A stretch of DNA of 41,186 nucleotides, taken from the NCBI GenBank assembly GCA_003550305.1, contig QKYT01000049.1, forward strand, positions 1-41,186, given 5' to 3'. The notes beneath the pieces are model-generated. The model searched no databases. It was not told the DNA's origin and saw nothing but the letters and a program-made list of their open reading frames with translations. Origin of the DNA: Glomus cerebriforme. Lineage: Eukaryota > Glomeromycota > Glomeromycetes > Glomerales > Glomeraceae. Both the position numbers and the translations under genes were made by a program. Shown here piece after piece: positions 10,252-21,347 of this stretch (its first letter is position 1; each line of letters starts with the position of its first letter).

Positions 10252-10605
10252 ATTGGTCTTAAAGAATTATTTAAATATGTTCAAAAACATCTCTCTAACA
10301 TTCTTTTAAATTTTAATATCAAGAAATGTTGATAATGTGTTTAACGAATATATTTAATATTCCAAAGAGGTTGTTAATAGTAAAAATGTGGTAAGATTTT
10401 TTAATAATTATAATTCATTTTTAGAATTAGATAATAATTCTTTATTCTCATTAATAATGAGATTTAAGATACCTTATCACAATAGGTTATCAAAAAAAAA
10501 TCCAACTATATATCACTTCTTAAAGGATATTAAAATAGAATTATTGAAAGATGGTTTGAAATCGAAGATTACGAAGAATTTCAAATCATAAAGAAATTAA
10601 ACTAA
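10252..10605 (+). pseudogene. BTB-BACK-TLDc relic with a large internal deletion
   Basis: KIGLKELFKYVQKH (10252-10293) matches the end of the BTB-BACK linker (EINLEELIDYIQKH). NEYI, KEVVNSKNVVRFFNNYNSFL and ELDNNSLFSLIM (about 10342-10460) match BACK. NPTIYH (10500-10517) matches the NPTINS segment. The copy then jumps to the last TLDc residues, RIIERWFEIEDYEEFQIIKK, ending in TAA at about 10605. All of the region from the end of BACK through most of TLDc is deleted and frames change at least twice. Confidence 0.7.
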
Positions 10606-11009
10606 ACCATAATTTAAATTATAATTATATTCTGTCCAAATTCAAAAAATTCCAACTAATTCAATTTCTAGTAAAATTTTACAATAGTAAGTAGCGAAAT
10701 ATAATTCCACTAACAAAATAAACGTACGCAATACAAAATTAATGAGAAATAAAATACAATCCTTTCTTTCAAAAAATAATTTGCGAATTGTTTAATTTAG
10801 GAAAGTCTGTATTTTTTTTTTATCATTTATTTGGTATTATATAAAAAATAAATACGCTTATACTGTATTTATAATATATATGTTATTTACTTATTTTAGT
10901 ACTTGAGAACCTCTTTTTTTTTTTTTTGAACAGCCCCGCATAAAACTTATTTTAAAAAAAAACTAAAATTATATCTTCTGAAATTTTATAAAAATTTTAT
11001 GAATTTTAA

Positions 11010-11110
11010 TATAAAAACGCTTTAAAACACATTCTAATATATTACAAATTAGTCAACATATTTTAATTTTACCATATTGGCAAAAGAAGCATTATCATTA
11101 ATTCATACTA
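11010..11110 (+). pseudogene. BTB fragment
   Basis: FKTHSNILQISQHILIL followed by PYWQKK corresponds to FKAHSNILQVRSTYFNAAL and NWAKKE of the intact BTB domain; about 40 bp upstream, TATCTTCTGAA echoes the ATGTCTTCTGAA start. Only about 100 bp survive. It marks one more dead copy of the local family. Confidence 0.5.
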
Positions 11111-11901
11111 AATAAAGTCAAAAAATGACCAACTTCAATGTTTACATTCACGTTGACAAATATTGCCCATGATTGGTCATGTTAAATTTTATTACAAATC
11201 CTAATATAAAATGTCGCACTGCGCCTATTCAATTTGTATCACTGGCTGATTCTGCGCTACGTGGTCCAATCACAATTTCCCATTGGCACAATAAATTATT
11301 TTTAAGCATATAAATTTTAAATAAATAAATAAACAAGCCCAATATAATCAACTTATAACTTTATCAGTCTATATGTTTCTAAATACCATTTTAAAATCAA
11401 CAGATAATAATGATAATAATTAAATAAAAGAATATTTTTCATATAACTCCCAATTCAGTACAAATCTTAACAAATAAATTCGCGAAACAAAAATAATTAG
11501 TTTTTTTGCGAAAAAAAATGTGTATGATTGTCACCACCTCACCAGAATTTATATTATTTGCTTTGACGTGATTGCTGATAATTTGGAATTATAAAATGAA
11601 AATTTTCTTTCAGTAATCAATAAAAATATAGCATATATCTATAAATCGACGAACATTTTATTGTTAAATCTTTAGTTATATTCATTTTCAATATTTTCAA
11701 TGATATTATTCATTTATTCGTAATAATATGCTGTTTTTAGGATCATAAATATGAAAAAACGGGTTGTGTACCCTTAATTATTTGTAACACAGTTTGATGA
11801 TCAAAAATATATATGAAAGTGATGTACGACATTTTACTCTTCTTTCTAGTCTTTCCATAAAAACTATCCTTTTTTTAACAATAAAATTTTTTTCAACAAT
11901 T
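11111..11901. promoter_or_regulatory. Upstream region of the intact BTB-TLDc gene
   Basis: No gene is visible. CCAAT-type motifs occur in both orientations (near 11171-11176, 11268-11272 and 11281-11286), and the segment 11210-11290 is less AT-rich than its surroundings. These are plausible promoter elements, but the spacing of 600-700 bp from the ATG is long and the motifs are short, so a regulatory role is a guess. A T/A-rich leader directly precedes the ATG at 11902. Confidence 0.25.
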
Positions 11902-13311
11902 ATGTCTTCTGAAACATTATCAAATTCATTATTGCGAGACTTGAATCGACTTTATAGTGATGCAGATGATTATGATGTGAATATTCAAGCTGGTGAAGGA
12001 TCTAATTTAGAAAACTTTAAAGCGCATTCTAATATATTACAAGTGAGATCAACTTATTTTAATGCTGCTTTATCATTTAATTGGGCGAAGAAGGAAGGAA
12101 ATATTATTACATTTAAAAAACCAAATATTAAACCAAATATTTTTAGGATTATTTTAAAATATATTTATACTGGGACCGTAACTTTTGATACAAACGTTAT
12201 ATACAATCTTGGTGAATTACTTGTTGCAGCAGATGAGATTAATCTTGAAGAATTAATTGATTATATTCAAAAACATATTATTACATTAAATTATAAATTA
12301 CCTGAAAAAAATGTGATTAAATTATTTAATACTCTTTCAAGTCATCAAGAAGTTTTTAAGATTCTTTATGAATATTTTAAAGAATTAATTAGTAATAATC
12401 CTAAAAAATTTTTTAATGATTTTAATTTATTTCCAGAATTAGAAAATGATGCTTTACTTTCACTTATTCAAAATGATTATTTTAAAATGGAAGAAATTGA
12501 AATTTGGAATAATTTATTAAAATGGGCTATTGTAAAAAATCCAACTATTAATTCTGATACATCACTTTGGAAAGATAAGGAAATTGAAGTTATTAAATCA
12601 ACAATTTATCAATTTATTCCACATATTAGATTCTTTCAAATTCCCTCAGATGATTATTATGATAAAATACATCCATTATCTGCTTTATTACCAGAAAAAC
12701 TGGAAAAAGATATTAATTTACATTTTATCCTTCCAGAAAGTTCATTAAGTTCAAAAGTTTTACCACCAAGAATGAATGTAGATTCAAGAATTATTAAAAT
12801 GGAACATATTTATCAGATTGCTCATTGGATTGATAGAAAACAAGGAAAATTTTCTTATTTTTCAAGAAAATTTAAATATGAATTTATTTTACTTTTACGT
12901 GGAAGTAAAGATGGTTATGATGTGGAACCTTTTAAAGAGAAATGTTATAATAAAGGAGCTACAATTGTGATAATTAAACCGAAAGAAAATGATAAAATTA
13001 TTGGAGGTTATAATCCAATAAATTGGAGTGGGTCTAGTAAATATCTTGAAACAAATGATAGTTTTATTTTTTCATTTCATTCACCTTTAAATTCAACAAC
13101 GACTATATTAAGTAGAGTTAAAAATGAGGAAAATGCAATATATGATTCTATGTATGATTATCATGGCTTTGGTGATCATGACCTTCGAATATTTAATAAA
13201 AATAATCAAAAAGTTGGTAGTGCAGAGTATGAAACTAAAATTATTGAAAATGATAATTTTACAGTTGAAGATTATGAAGTATTTCAAATTGTAAAGAAAA
13301 AATCTTTTTAA
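11902..13311 (+). CDS. BTB-BACK-TLDc domain protein (intact, 469 aa)
   Basis: A single uninterrupted frame from ATG 11902 to TAA 13309-13311. I prefer this start to an in-frame ATG at 11794 because the protein then begins MSSETLSNSLLRDLNRLYSD, the same start region preserved in the pseudogene copies, and the 36 upstream residues are hydrophobic AT-rich read-through. Domains: BTB at about residues 22-125 (YDVNIQAGEG, FKAHSNILQVRSTYF, YIYTGTV), BACK at about 130-245, TLDc at about 290-465 (IAHWIDRKQGK, LLLRGSKDGYDVEPFKEKCY, KIIGGYNPINW, FSFHS, DLRIFNKN, ending EDYEVFQIVKK). BTB-BACK proteins usually serve as adaptors for cullin-3 ubiquitin ligases, and TLDc domains are linked to oxidative stress and V-ATPase regulation; the role of this protein is inferred from these families only. 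It has no introns. It is the only intact member among at least seven copies in the window. Confidence 0.93.
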   Translation: MSSETLSNSLLRDLNRLYSDADDYDVNIQAGEGSNLENFKAHSNILQVRSTYFNAALSFNWAKKEGNIITFKKPNIKPNIFRIILKYIYTGTVTFDTNVIYNLGELLVAADEINLEELIDYIQKHIITLNYKLPEKNVIKLFNTLSSHQEVFKILYEYFKELISNNPKKFFNDFNLFPELENDALLSLIQNDYFKMEEIEIWNNLLKWAIVKNPTINSDTSLWKDKEIEVIKSTIYQFIPHIRFFQIPSDDYYDKIHPLSALLPEKLEKDINLHFILPESSLSSKVLPPRMNVDSRIIKMEHIYQIAHWIDRKQGKFSYFSRKFKYEFILLLRGSKDGYDVEPFKEKCYNKGATIVIIKPKENDKIIGGYNPINWSGSSKYLETNDSFIFSFHSPLNSTTTILSRVKNEENAIYDSMYDYHGFGDHDLRIFNKNNQKVGSAEYETKIIENDNFTVEDYEVFQIVKKKSF

Positions 13312-13649
13312 GATTAGGATTATTACAAGTAAATAGGTATTAGTATAAAGAATTTTTTTTTTTTTTACATATTATGTAATTATGAAAATGAAATTTATTA
13401 TATTATATATTTTGTAACATTCAATATAATAAATTATATTGTTATTTATTTATTAAAGTTTCAGTTAAATTTATAATGTTTTATACAAATAAACTTTTGT
13501 CTTTTGAAAATTACAAAATAAGAATTATTTGAATCATTATTAATTTTTCTTCTTGAATCATCTATTTTATTAATATCATCTCTTACGTACTATATATAGT
13601 ATGTGATACCAGAAAAAAAGATAGATCAAGCAATGATAGTTTCTTTTCA
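13312..13649. other. Spacer between the intact BTB-TLDc gene and its pseudogene
   Basis: AT-rich 3' flank with a T-run at 13353-13366 and several AATAAA-like signals (for example near 13427), which would suit 3' end formation of the upstream gene. No coding sequence is seen. Confidence 0.35.
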
Positions 13650-14970
13650 TTAGTAGGTTCATTATTACTGGACTTGAACAGACTTTATAATAATGCAAAT
13701 AATGATCATGATGTAATTGTTCAAATTGGTAAAGGATCTGATTCAGAATTCAAAGCACATTCTGCTATATTACGAGTTAGATCAACTTATTTTAATGCTG
13801 CTAATTGGCAAAGAAAGAAGGAAATGTATTTATATTTGAAAAACCAAATATTAAACCTGATGTTTTTTTAGAATTATTTTAAAATATATTTACATTGGAG
13901 CCATAGATTTAAATGCAACAATTATTTTAGAAAATCTTAGTGAATTACTTATTACAGTAGATGAAATTGGTCTTAATGAATTGTTTGAATATGTTTTAAA
14001 ACCTATCCCTTTATGTTATCAAAAATTATCTGAGAAAAGTATGATCAAATTGTTTAATGTTTTTAATACTATTTTAAATTATCATATTAACGAATATATT
14101 GAATATATCAAAGAGTTTATTTGTAAAAATGCTTCAAGAATTTTTAACAATTCTAATGGTTCTAATTTATTTTTAGGATTAAATGATGATTCTTTACTTT
14201 GAATGATTCAAAATGATAATTTTAAGTTAGATTTGGGATAATTTATTAAATTGGATTATTGCAAAGAATCCAACTATTAATTCTGATACTTTACTTTGGA
14301 AAGATAAGGATATTGAGGTTATGATTCACCGATTTATTCCTCATATTTAGATTCTTTCGAATCTATCCGGATGATTATTAGTATGATAAAATACATCCAT
14401 TATCTTCACTTTTACTAGAAAACCTTGAAAAAGATATTAATTTACATTTTCTTGCTCCAGAAAGTTTATTAAGTTCAAAGGTTTTACCACCAAGAATGAG
14501 TGTAGATTCAAGAATTATTAAAATGGAACATATTTATCAAATTGCTCATTGGATTGATAGAAAAGAAGAAAAAGTTTCTCATTCTCTAAGAGAACTTTCA
14601 TATGAATTTAATTTGCTTTTACGTGGAAGTAGAGATGATTTTAAAGTGAAAACATTAAAATTAAAATGCTATAAAAAAGGAGCTACGTTTGTAGTAATAA
14701 AATTGAGAGATAGGGATAAAATAATTGGAGGATATAATAATTTTATTTTTTTCATTTCAATCTAATTTAAATTCAAACAACTATATTAAGTAGAGTCTTA
14801 AATATCGAAATTGCAATATATGTTTCTAAGTACCGTCTTCATGGTTTTGTTCGTGACCTTCAAATATTTAGGAACATTTGTATTCTTAATGGATGTGAAG
14901 TAGAATAATTGAAACAACTAGTTTCAAAATCGATGATTATGAAGTATTTCAAATTATAAAGAAAGATTAA
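13650..14970 (+). pseudogene. BTB-BACK-TLDc pseudogene, almost full length
   Basis: Second long relative of the gene at 11902-13311, in tandem and the same orientation. It begins LVGSLLLDLNRLYNNANNDH without an initiator ATG; the nearest ATG upstream (13633) hits a stop. The BTB part (FKAHSAILRVRSTYFNAA) is followed by a frameshift near 13800, and a run of T causes another near 13868. BACK is mostly open (13981-14202) but closed by a TGA at 14200-14202, where the intact gene has a serine codon. A TAG interrupts RFFQI near 14348. The TLDc half is open from about 14496 to 14740 (MEHIYQIAHWIDRKEEKVSH, LLLRGSRDDF) and then loses part of the GGYNPINW region. It ends DYEVFQIIKKD before TAA. It is more diverged than the copy at 6909-8001 but keeps all three domains. 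Confidence 0.9.
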
Positions 14971-15210
14971 GCACATGGTTAGATTATACGGTTGTGATAT
15001 CATTACAGTATTTATGATAAATAAGGTTAAAAAGTTTAGACGGGTTTATTATTTTTTTTTTTTGATATTTTTTTTTTTATTTTTTATATATAAGAAAATG
15101 TAATATATATTATGTATATTTATAAAACTATGTATGCGTATAACTATATAAATTAGTTATATTACTTTTATCGAAAAACCTTTGTTTTTTTTTCGTATTA
15201 AATTAAAATA

Positions 15211-17031
15211 TTAAAATTTTCTATTTTTAATGTGTAATAAGCCTAAAGAGATGCAAATACTAAATAAACAAGCGAATGCGCTAATATAAAATACTGAATT
15301 ATAACAATTTTGTCCTTTACAATGACTATGATTATGTTGATCATTATTATAACCGAATAATAAATTAAATAATTGTCCTCCGAATGCTGGAATCTATAAA
15401 GTAGAAAGATTCGATGTTATTAACTTAGCACGCATGAGAGAAGAAAAAAATTTATAATATAATATTATACTTACACATGCAATCATTCCCCTATTATTAT
15501 TATTATTAAAACAAAATTTAAGTATTAACATTTGTTTTTATATTTATATATATATATATAGAAATCTTTTTAACAACTTACCAATTCAATCCGAATCTTT
15601 TTGTACCAAACCATTCGCTAACGATTGTAGGAGCAATAGCGTATAAATTACCAAATCCAAAACCGACCAATATAGTAACGAGCAATAATTTATTCAAATC
15701 ATCAGCGTAAAATAAAATTAACAATTGAGCCAAAAATAACCAAACACCAGAAAGTATAAAAAACCATAATCTAGGTAATCCAAATAATAATTTTGCTAAA
15801 TCTGATATAATTCCCGCAGAAAATCTCCCTAAACAAGAAAAAATTGAAAGATAAAATACATGGGTATTTTGTAATTCTTGAATATGCGATGAAGGTGATA
15901 AAACAGAATCCGATAATTTATGAGGATGAGCAGCTGAAGCGAAATATAATAATTTAATTATCATTCCGACATTGTTAATATACATTAACCCTGTACCAGC
16001 CATAAAAAACATTGAAATGGCTAATACTCTAGCATCATTATTATGAAATAAGTCCCATCCACCAATATCAATTTCTTCTTTAATTAATAATGGTGTAGTT
16101 TCAGATTTATCATTTGTATTGACTTTGGAAGTGATATGAGAAGAAGAACCTTCTTCTTCTACAACAATTTCATCTTGATTATTCGGTGGTGGCACTACAA
16201 CTAACAACCAACTTCCAATAAACATACATAATCCCGAACTTATAGCTAAAAAAAGGAAGAAATGATACATATCATTTTTAAACCAAAACGAATCTATCTC
16301 TGAATATATTGCTGCTGATAATCCGAATAACGCTATCGGAGCTCCAAATGCTACTCCTCTAAATGATGTAATATTTTTCGCCTAAAAAAAAAGAAAGGAT
16401 AATTTCACGAGTGTTAAATATTTATTTTAACCTGTTTAAAAAGATTTTCTTTAAAAAAAAAATTAATTCTTACAATTGTTACAAGACTTGATACTAAACC
16501 TGCAATTAAAAAATACATATATATATAAGTGTACACGAAAAAGAATTCAATGCTATGGAAGTAACGTGTGTCACAAGGATTTACCTGCAGATGACGCCAT
16601 TCCTGCTATGAACACGTACAAAGCACATAGTAAGAATGATCGATTAGAAAAATTTCCATTATATGTCATCGCAAGACAAAAGTAACCCATGAATATAGCA
16701 AAGGAGGCAAAAAATGTCGTCCTATTATTAATAACAAATGATATCAATATTTTAAAATAATTTAAGTCACGTGAGGTTACGTAATCTGGTGGCAGCATAT
16801 ACTGTACCTCCTCCCTCCATAATTGTCAGCGATATAACCAAAAAGTGGTTTACATAAATATACACCATAATTTGCAGCGCTTCCGATCGTATTTATTTGA
16901 ACAGAACTAAAATCCAAACGTTCTGCCAATGCTGTGCTATAAGAAGAGAAAAGATATTGCGTGCCGCATACCGATGATATAAAAAGCGCTGCTAAAAAAC
17001 TCGAGGTTAATTTTACTGATCGTAAATTCAT
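15211..17031 (-). CDS. MFS transporter, nodulin-like/monocarboxylate-type, 6 exons (461 aa)
   Basis: Exons on the minus strand: 17031-16808, 16721-16585, 16499-16474, 16381-15582, 15490-15475 and 15393-15211. Every intron starts GT and ends AG and the phases join without stops to 461 aa. The protein begins MNLRSVKLTSSFLAALFISS (TM1). Across the first splice it forms GYIADNYGGRR, the GxxxDxxGxRR signature of the MFS TM2-TM3 loop, which supports that junction. Further hydrophobic segments bring the total to about 12, with an acidic Ser-rich central loop (about residues 185-220, VVEEEGSSSH). Late features FGTKRFGLNWG and IPAFGGQLFN fit the fungal nodulin-like/Mch1-type group. The 16-nt exon encodes GMIAC plus one base of the tryptophan codon, and the 26-nt exon encodes LVSSLVTI plus part of a glycine. 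The substrate cannot be told; monocarboxylates or similar small molecules are family guesses. It is divergent from the gene at 18206. Confidence 0.9.
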
Positions 17032-18205
17032 TTGTTTTTGTATAAAAAAATTATTTTTATTATTTTACTTTATGTTTTTAATGCGATTTTTTTTTTTTGA
17101 AATATTAAATTAAATATTTATTTTTAAGAAAAAGTTTTTTTTTTTAAAAAAAAAAAGAATAAAGAATTTTTTTCGTTTCTTTTATATTTAAAAATCCAAT
17201 GCCTTTTTTTTTTTCTTTTCAATAAATATAAATATAAATATGTATTTGTATGTATGTGTTATTTTAAAAATATCTATAAATGTAATAAATAAATTGACCG
17301 AAATCACCGAAATCATATGAGGAATGATCAATCGGTTTTTTTTTCATGTGATTAACAATCTGTATCTTTTAAGGAGAAATTTAAAAAAAAAATTTTTCAT
17401 TTTATTTAAAGTTTTTTTTTCGAAAATTCTAAATAACAGTTAACAATACAAAGCCACTAAAGACAATTGGATTGGGATTAACTGGCTTGTTGTCCTTCTG
17501 ACCTGTAAACCTCTAAACCCCAAAACCCCTCGATCCCATGACTATTCCGTATTTAGCGATGATTATTAGTCCCTTTTTTATTAATTGTTCTGAAAGAGAA
17601 TTAAAGAAGCTATAACCTGCTAGATAAGTAGTTTCGTTCATATGAAGAATTTTCTTCGTTTTAATAATTTTCTGGAATATCATTTAAACCGTTTTATTTT
17701 TTTTATTTTGTAAATCATTCTCATATACAGCCACAATAATATTAATAGTTGATAAATGAGTTGGAATGACAAATTTTACAAATATGACAAAATAAAATCT
17801 TTCTAAAAGTCTTGGCGTAATCTGATTGCTAAATCAATAACTAAATAACCCCATAATTATCCCGTAATGTATAAATAATGAATTTACCAATTAAAAAATT
17901 TTATATTGATCAGACGACGTCTCGCAAAAAATAAACATTTCATAATAACATGTATATAAATGCAAGACAATGTCGATAATTTTAATTATGCATCACATGA
18001 CTTCAAAATAACAAAGAATCAGACGCTCAATTCCGCATCTTCATTACGGAGTTATGCGTTTTCCTTATATTATTATTTATATATTTTTCGGTTATACTTA
18101 CCAAAAAAAAATTTACATCATGTTGCATTACATCTAATCAGATTGGATTATCAAATGTCACACCAAGATTTTCTTTTTCTCTCTTACATTATATACGTTC
18201 AGAAT
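17032..18205. promoter_or_regulatory. Divergent intergenic region (MFS gene / NDUFAF3-like gene)
   Basis: Shared upstream DNA of two divergent genes. It contains a T11-A11 palindrome at 17135-17156, several long T-runs, and a less AT-rich patch at 17455-17560 with CCCCAAAACCCC. An 82-codon in-frame extension of the NDUFAF3-like gene (17960-18205) is open but is treated here as leader. No clear TATA box can be singled out in such AT-rich sequence. Confidence 0.3.
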
Positions 18206-19087
18206 ATGAATTTATTAGATAAATTAGTTTTCCGGTTTCCAAAGGCATTAACAATTAATCGAGTTATATCTATTCAACATAAAACATTATTCTTTCGTCC
18301 GTCTTATTTATATCCTCTTTGTTCTTTGCATACCTCTTTACCTTTTTACAATTCAAATTCTAAATCTTCCTCAAAATTCAATTATGAAACACCTCCGAAA
18401 TCTGATACAATCATTCCAACACCAATGTCTTCAGCATTTAAAAATATGTTTGATGATTCTGCAATATACTCCTCTAAAATGATTTCTAGATTAACAAAGG
18501 ATGGTTTCATAACTACAAATGATGTTGAAATAAAAGGACCTATTATTTTATTGAATGGTGATTTGTTTATGTGGGATGTACCGCAAGGTCAAGGATTAGG
18601 TCAGATTAAAGATGGAAAAGGCGGCGTATTCGATAATTGGATTATTAATTTCTTAAAATTATTTGAAGTTGTAATACCTAGACCAGGTGAGCAAGATCAA
18701 ATATTTTTTATTTATTTTAATTAATTATTTTATTTTTAACATTTTTTTTTTTTCTTATAGAATTATTGATATTTGGGACTGGAAAATCATTTATTCCAAT
18801 TCCATCACATATTAAGCAATATCTTAACGATTTAGGAATACAGACTGAAATAGTAGATACTGTAAGTCATCTCATAAATAATTATTTCACGGATCAAAAA
18901 ATTCCCGTGAATTAATTATTATCATATTTATTTAATTATACTATTACTTTACTAAATTTCTTTCTAATTATTTCATTAGAGTAATGCTATAGCAACATAT
19001 AATGTATTGGCTGAGGAAGGTAGAATGGTTGCTGCTGCATTATTACCATTAACTCCAACAAGTGCTCGTACTGGAAACCCATTATAG
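18206..19087 (+). CDS. NDUFAF3: NDUFAF3-like complex I assembly factor (Mth938 domain), 3 exons
   Basis: Exons 18206-18686, 18761-18861 and 18980-19087 join in phase with GT..AG introns of 74 and 118 bp to give 229 aa. The Mth938/DUF498 fold is seen in PIILLNGDLFMWDVP (about residues 112-126), LFEVVIPRPELLIFGTG across the first splice, SFIPIPSHIKQYLNDLGIQT, and TSNAIATYNVLAEEGRMVAA across the second. NDUFAF3 helps assemble the early Q-module of mitochondrial complex I. I chose the ATG at 18206 because it gives MNLLDKLVFRFPKALTINRV, an Arg/Lys-rich leader free of acidic runs that fits a mitochondrial presequence. An in-frame ATG at 17960 would add 82 residues. The fungal protein has a longer N-terminal region than animal homologues (about 180 aa). 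It converges with the CCDC47-like gene, stop to stop about 240 bp. Confidence 0.9.
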
Positions 19088-19324
19088 AGTTGTATAATTT
19101 AAATAAACCTTAGATAATATATTTGTCATCAATTTTAAATAATAATAATCATTATCATGAAATACTACCAAACTACTACTAAATTGTCCTTTTTACGCTT
19201 ATCGCATTGTTAATCAAATTCTGATAACCAAATGTTTCAATAAATTATAATTATACAATAAAAAAATCCAGCTGACTTTCAGCGACCCGTGTAACATGCA
19301 CATCAGTATCAACAGGATGATTGT

Positions 19325-21347
19325 TTATGCTTTTTTAATTAATTTCTTTTGTTTCTTTTTCAATTCTCGTTTACGTTCTCTTTCTTCGTGCTAAAAAATG
19401 TTAAATTAATAATTAATAAAGAAAAGATTTTCATTCTCTGATTTTCTGATAAACAAATGCATAATTAATCATTCTTACCTTTCGTTGTTCTTCAGGTGAT
19501 AATTTTGCAATACGTTCGGCTTCAGCACGTTTCTTTTCCGCTTTTTTCTGTTGAATAGCCTTAAATATCAAACAAACAAAAAAAAAAAAAAAAATTGTAT
19601 AAGTTACAGTTGATATTAATGTATAACCAATTTAATAATTAATCCAAATATAAATTTAATTACTTCTTGTCTCTCGGCTTCTAAAGCCTTATTTATTGCT
19701 TTTTCGGCTTCTTCTCTGTTCTTTTTGAGTTTATTCTTGGTCTATTATTATAAAAAATTAATAAATATCTAGACCCATAAATAAATAAATATTTTCAAGT
19801 TATATTGTTACATTACCTCTACTCTGAATGAACAATTGGACGGAGTGAAATCAATTAGGTACATAATGAGTTCTGAAACGGATAAAGTATCATTAAGTTT
19901 ATATAGATCTTCAGGGATAGAACAAAAAACTGTCAATAATTTTGGCTGTTTTACAACAGTTCTAAAAAATTTTAAATAGGTATAGTTTAGCAATCAAATA
20001 TTGAATCATATGTCAAAAGGGCATATCCTATTATAATTAAAGAATAAAAAACATACTTTTCTGGTTTAACCCGTGGTTGATCTGTCACGATAAAAGCATT
20101 TAAATAATCTTTTGACCTTTTTAATAATTCGATAATTTGCTTGGTGAGAAATGTATCGGTAATATCAGAAGATTCTGTTTGTACATGAAAACTTTCTGGA
20201 AGAAGATTATTATTGACTTGTTTGGTAAAATCACTCTAGAAATGATAATATTAATAAAATATAAATAAATATATTAAAAAAATGAAATAAATATAATAAT
20301 TTATTAAATTTAAATCATACCAAATCATATCGACTCGTTCGAAATTCCCTAGAACGTTCTTTCTTTGTGATAGCGAAAACAAAATCATCATAATCTTCAT
20401 TCATATAAACATGGAATGTCTAAAATATGAATTGTTATAAGAAAAATTAAATCAATGTGATAAGATATTTTCAAGTAGAAAGATACACAAAAAATTTTAT
20501 TCACCACTGAATCTTCTATGACTTTACTACTAAATTGAGAAATAATAATGTTGGTAATTATTTGAATCAAGTTATGTCTTGGTTTGAGCTGAAAAAAAAA
20601 AATATATAAAAATGATTCTAAATTTTTTTAAAAAAAAATCAATTATAATAATAAAAATTCATTATAAAATCAACCGTAATTCTTCCATGAACGAAATAAC
20701 AATTTCTACGACCGCTAAGATAGAAAAGATAGTCTGCCGGACCATCTCTCATAAGAGGTTTACTATTATCAAACCCAACAAGTGCAAAATTATCTCTAAA
20801 TAATGAAATATGAGTTCCCATCCTATAAAAATAATAAATAAAAATTCAATTAATTGAGAAGTGATTGATTAAAAGTATAAACTTTAATAAAATAAATATA
20901 TTACCATTTTTTTGCAATATTTTCATTAATTCCTTTGCCAATGAAATAATTAATCAAATATATAATAATACATCCTAACATGAACATCTCTCGATAAAAA
21001 TCTTGTATCTCGAATTTTGGTCGCGCTAACGTTGTAAAATAATAAATAAATATAAAAGACAAATATATAAGAGAAATGAAATAAATACTAACATGGTACA
21101 TAAAGAGGTTTTGGTTCTTGAACTGGCTCATTAAACGTTTCCAGAGTAGGTTCTGGTTCTGGTCCTTGTGAGATTAGTTCTTCCTCATCGAACTCATCTA
21201 AATTAAAGGAAAATCGTTTACTGAAATGAAAAAAAATTTTTTAGATTTCACTTATAATTACATACCTGCAACCACTATTCTCGTAAATATTTGTAACAAC
21301 AGTAATACTGCTACTAAGTAAAATATTTTTTTTGGTAAACGAGCCAT
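19325..21347 (-). CDS. CCDC47: CCDC47 homologue, ER membrane protein-biogenesis factor, 11 exons (395 aa)
   Basis: Exons on the minus strand: 21347-21266, 21197-21093, 21025-20905, 20822-20675, 20588-20505, 20419-20321, 20235-20057, 19961-19817, 19741-19664, 19559-19479 and 19390-19325. All introns are GT..AG and phases sum to 395 codons plus TAA. Residues 1-27 (MARLPKKIFYLVAVLLLLQI and on) form a signal peptide. An acidic luminal stretch follows (DEFDEEE, residues 28-34), then one membrane segment at about 76-92 (MLGCIIIYLINYFIG). The cytosolic domain includes WMGTHISLFRDNFALVG, GRITLKPRHNLIQIITNIII and FHVYMNEDYDDFVFAI. The C-terminus (about 322-395) is a highly basic Lys/Glu coiled coil containing KLSPEEQRK. 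This order is that of CCDC47/PAT-10, which partners with Asterix at the ribosome-translocon for multipass membrane protein insertion and affects ER calcium. Human CCDC47 is longer (483 aa), mainly in the acidic region. Confidence 0.93.

Noticed and set aside
17505..17535. Telomere-like CCCCAAAACCCC words
   Set aside because: Only one and a half units, not a tandem array, and in the middle of a gene-rich segment.
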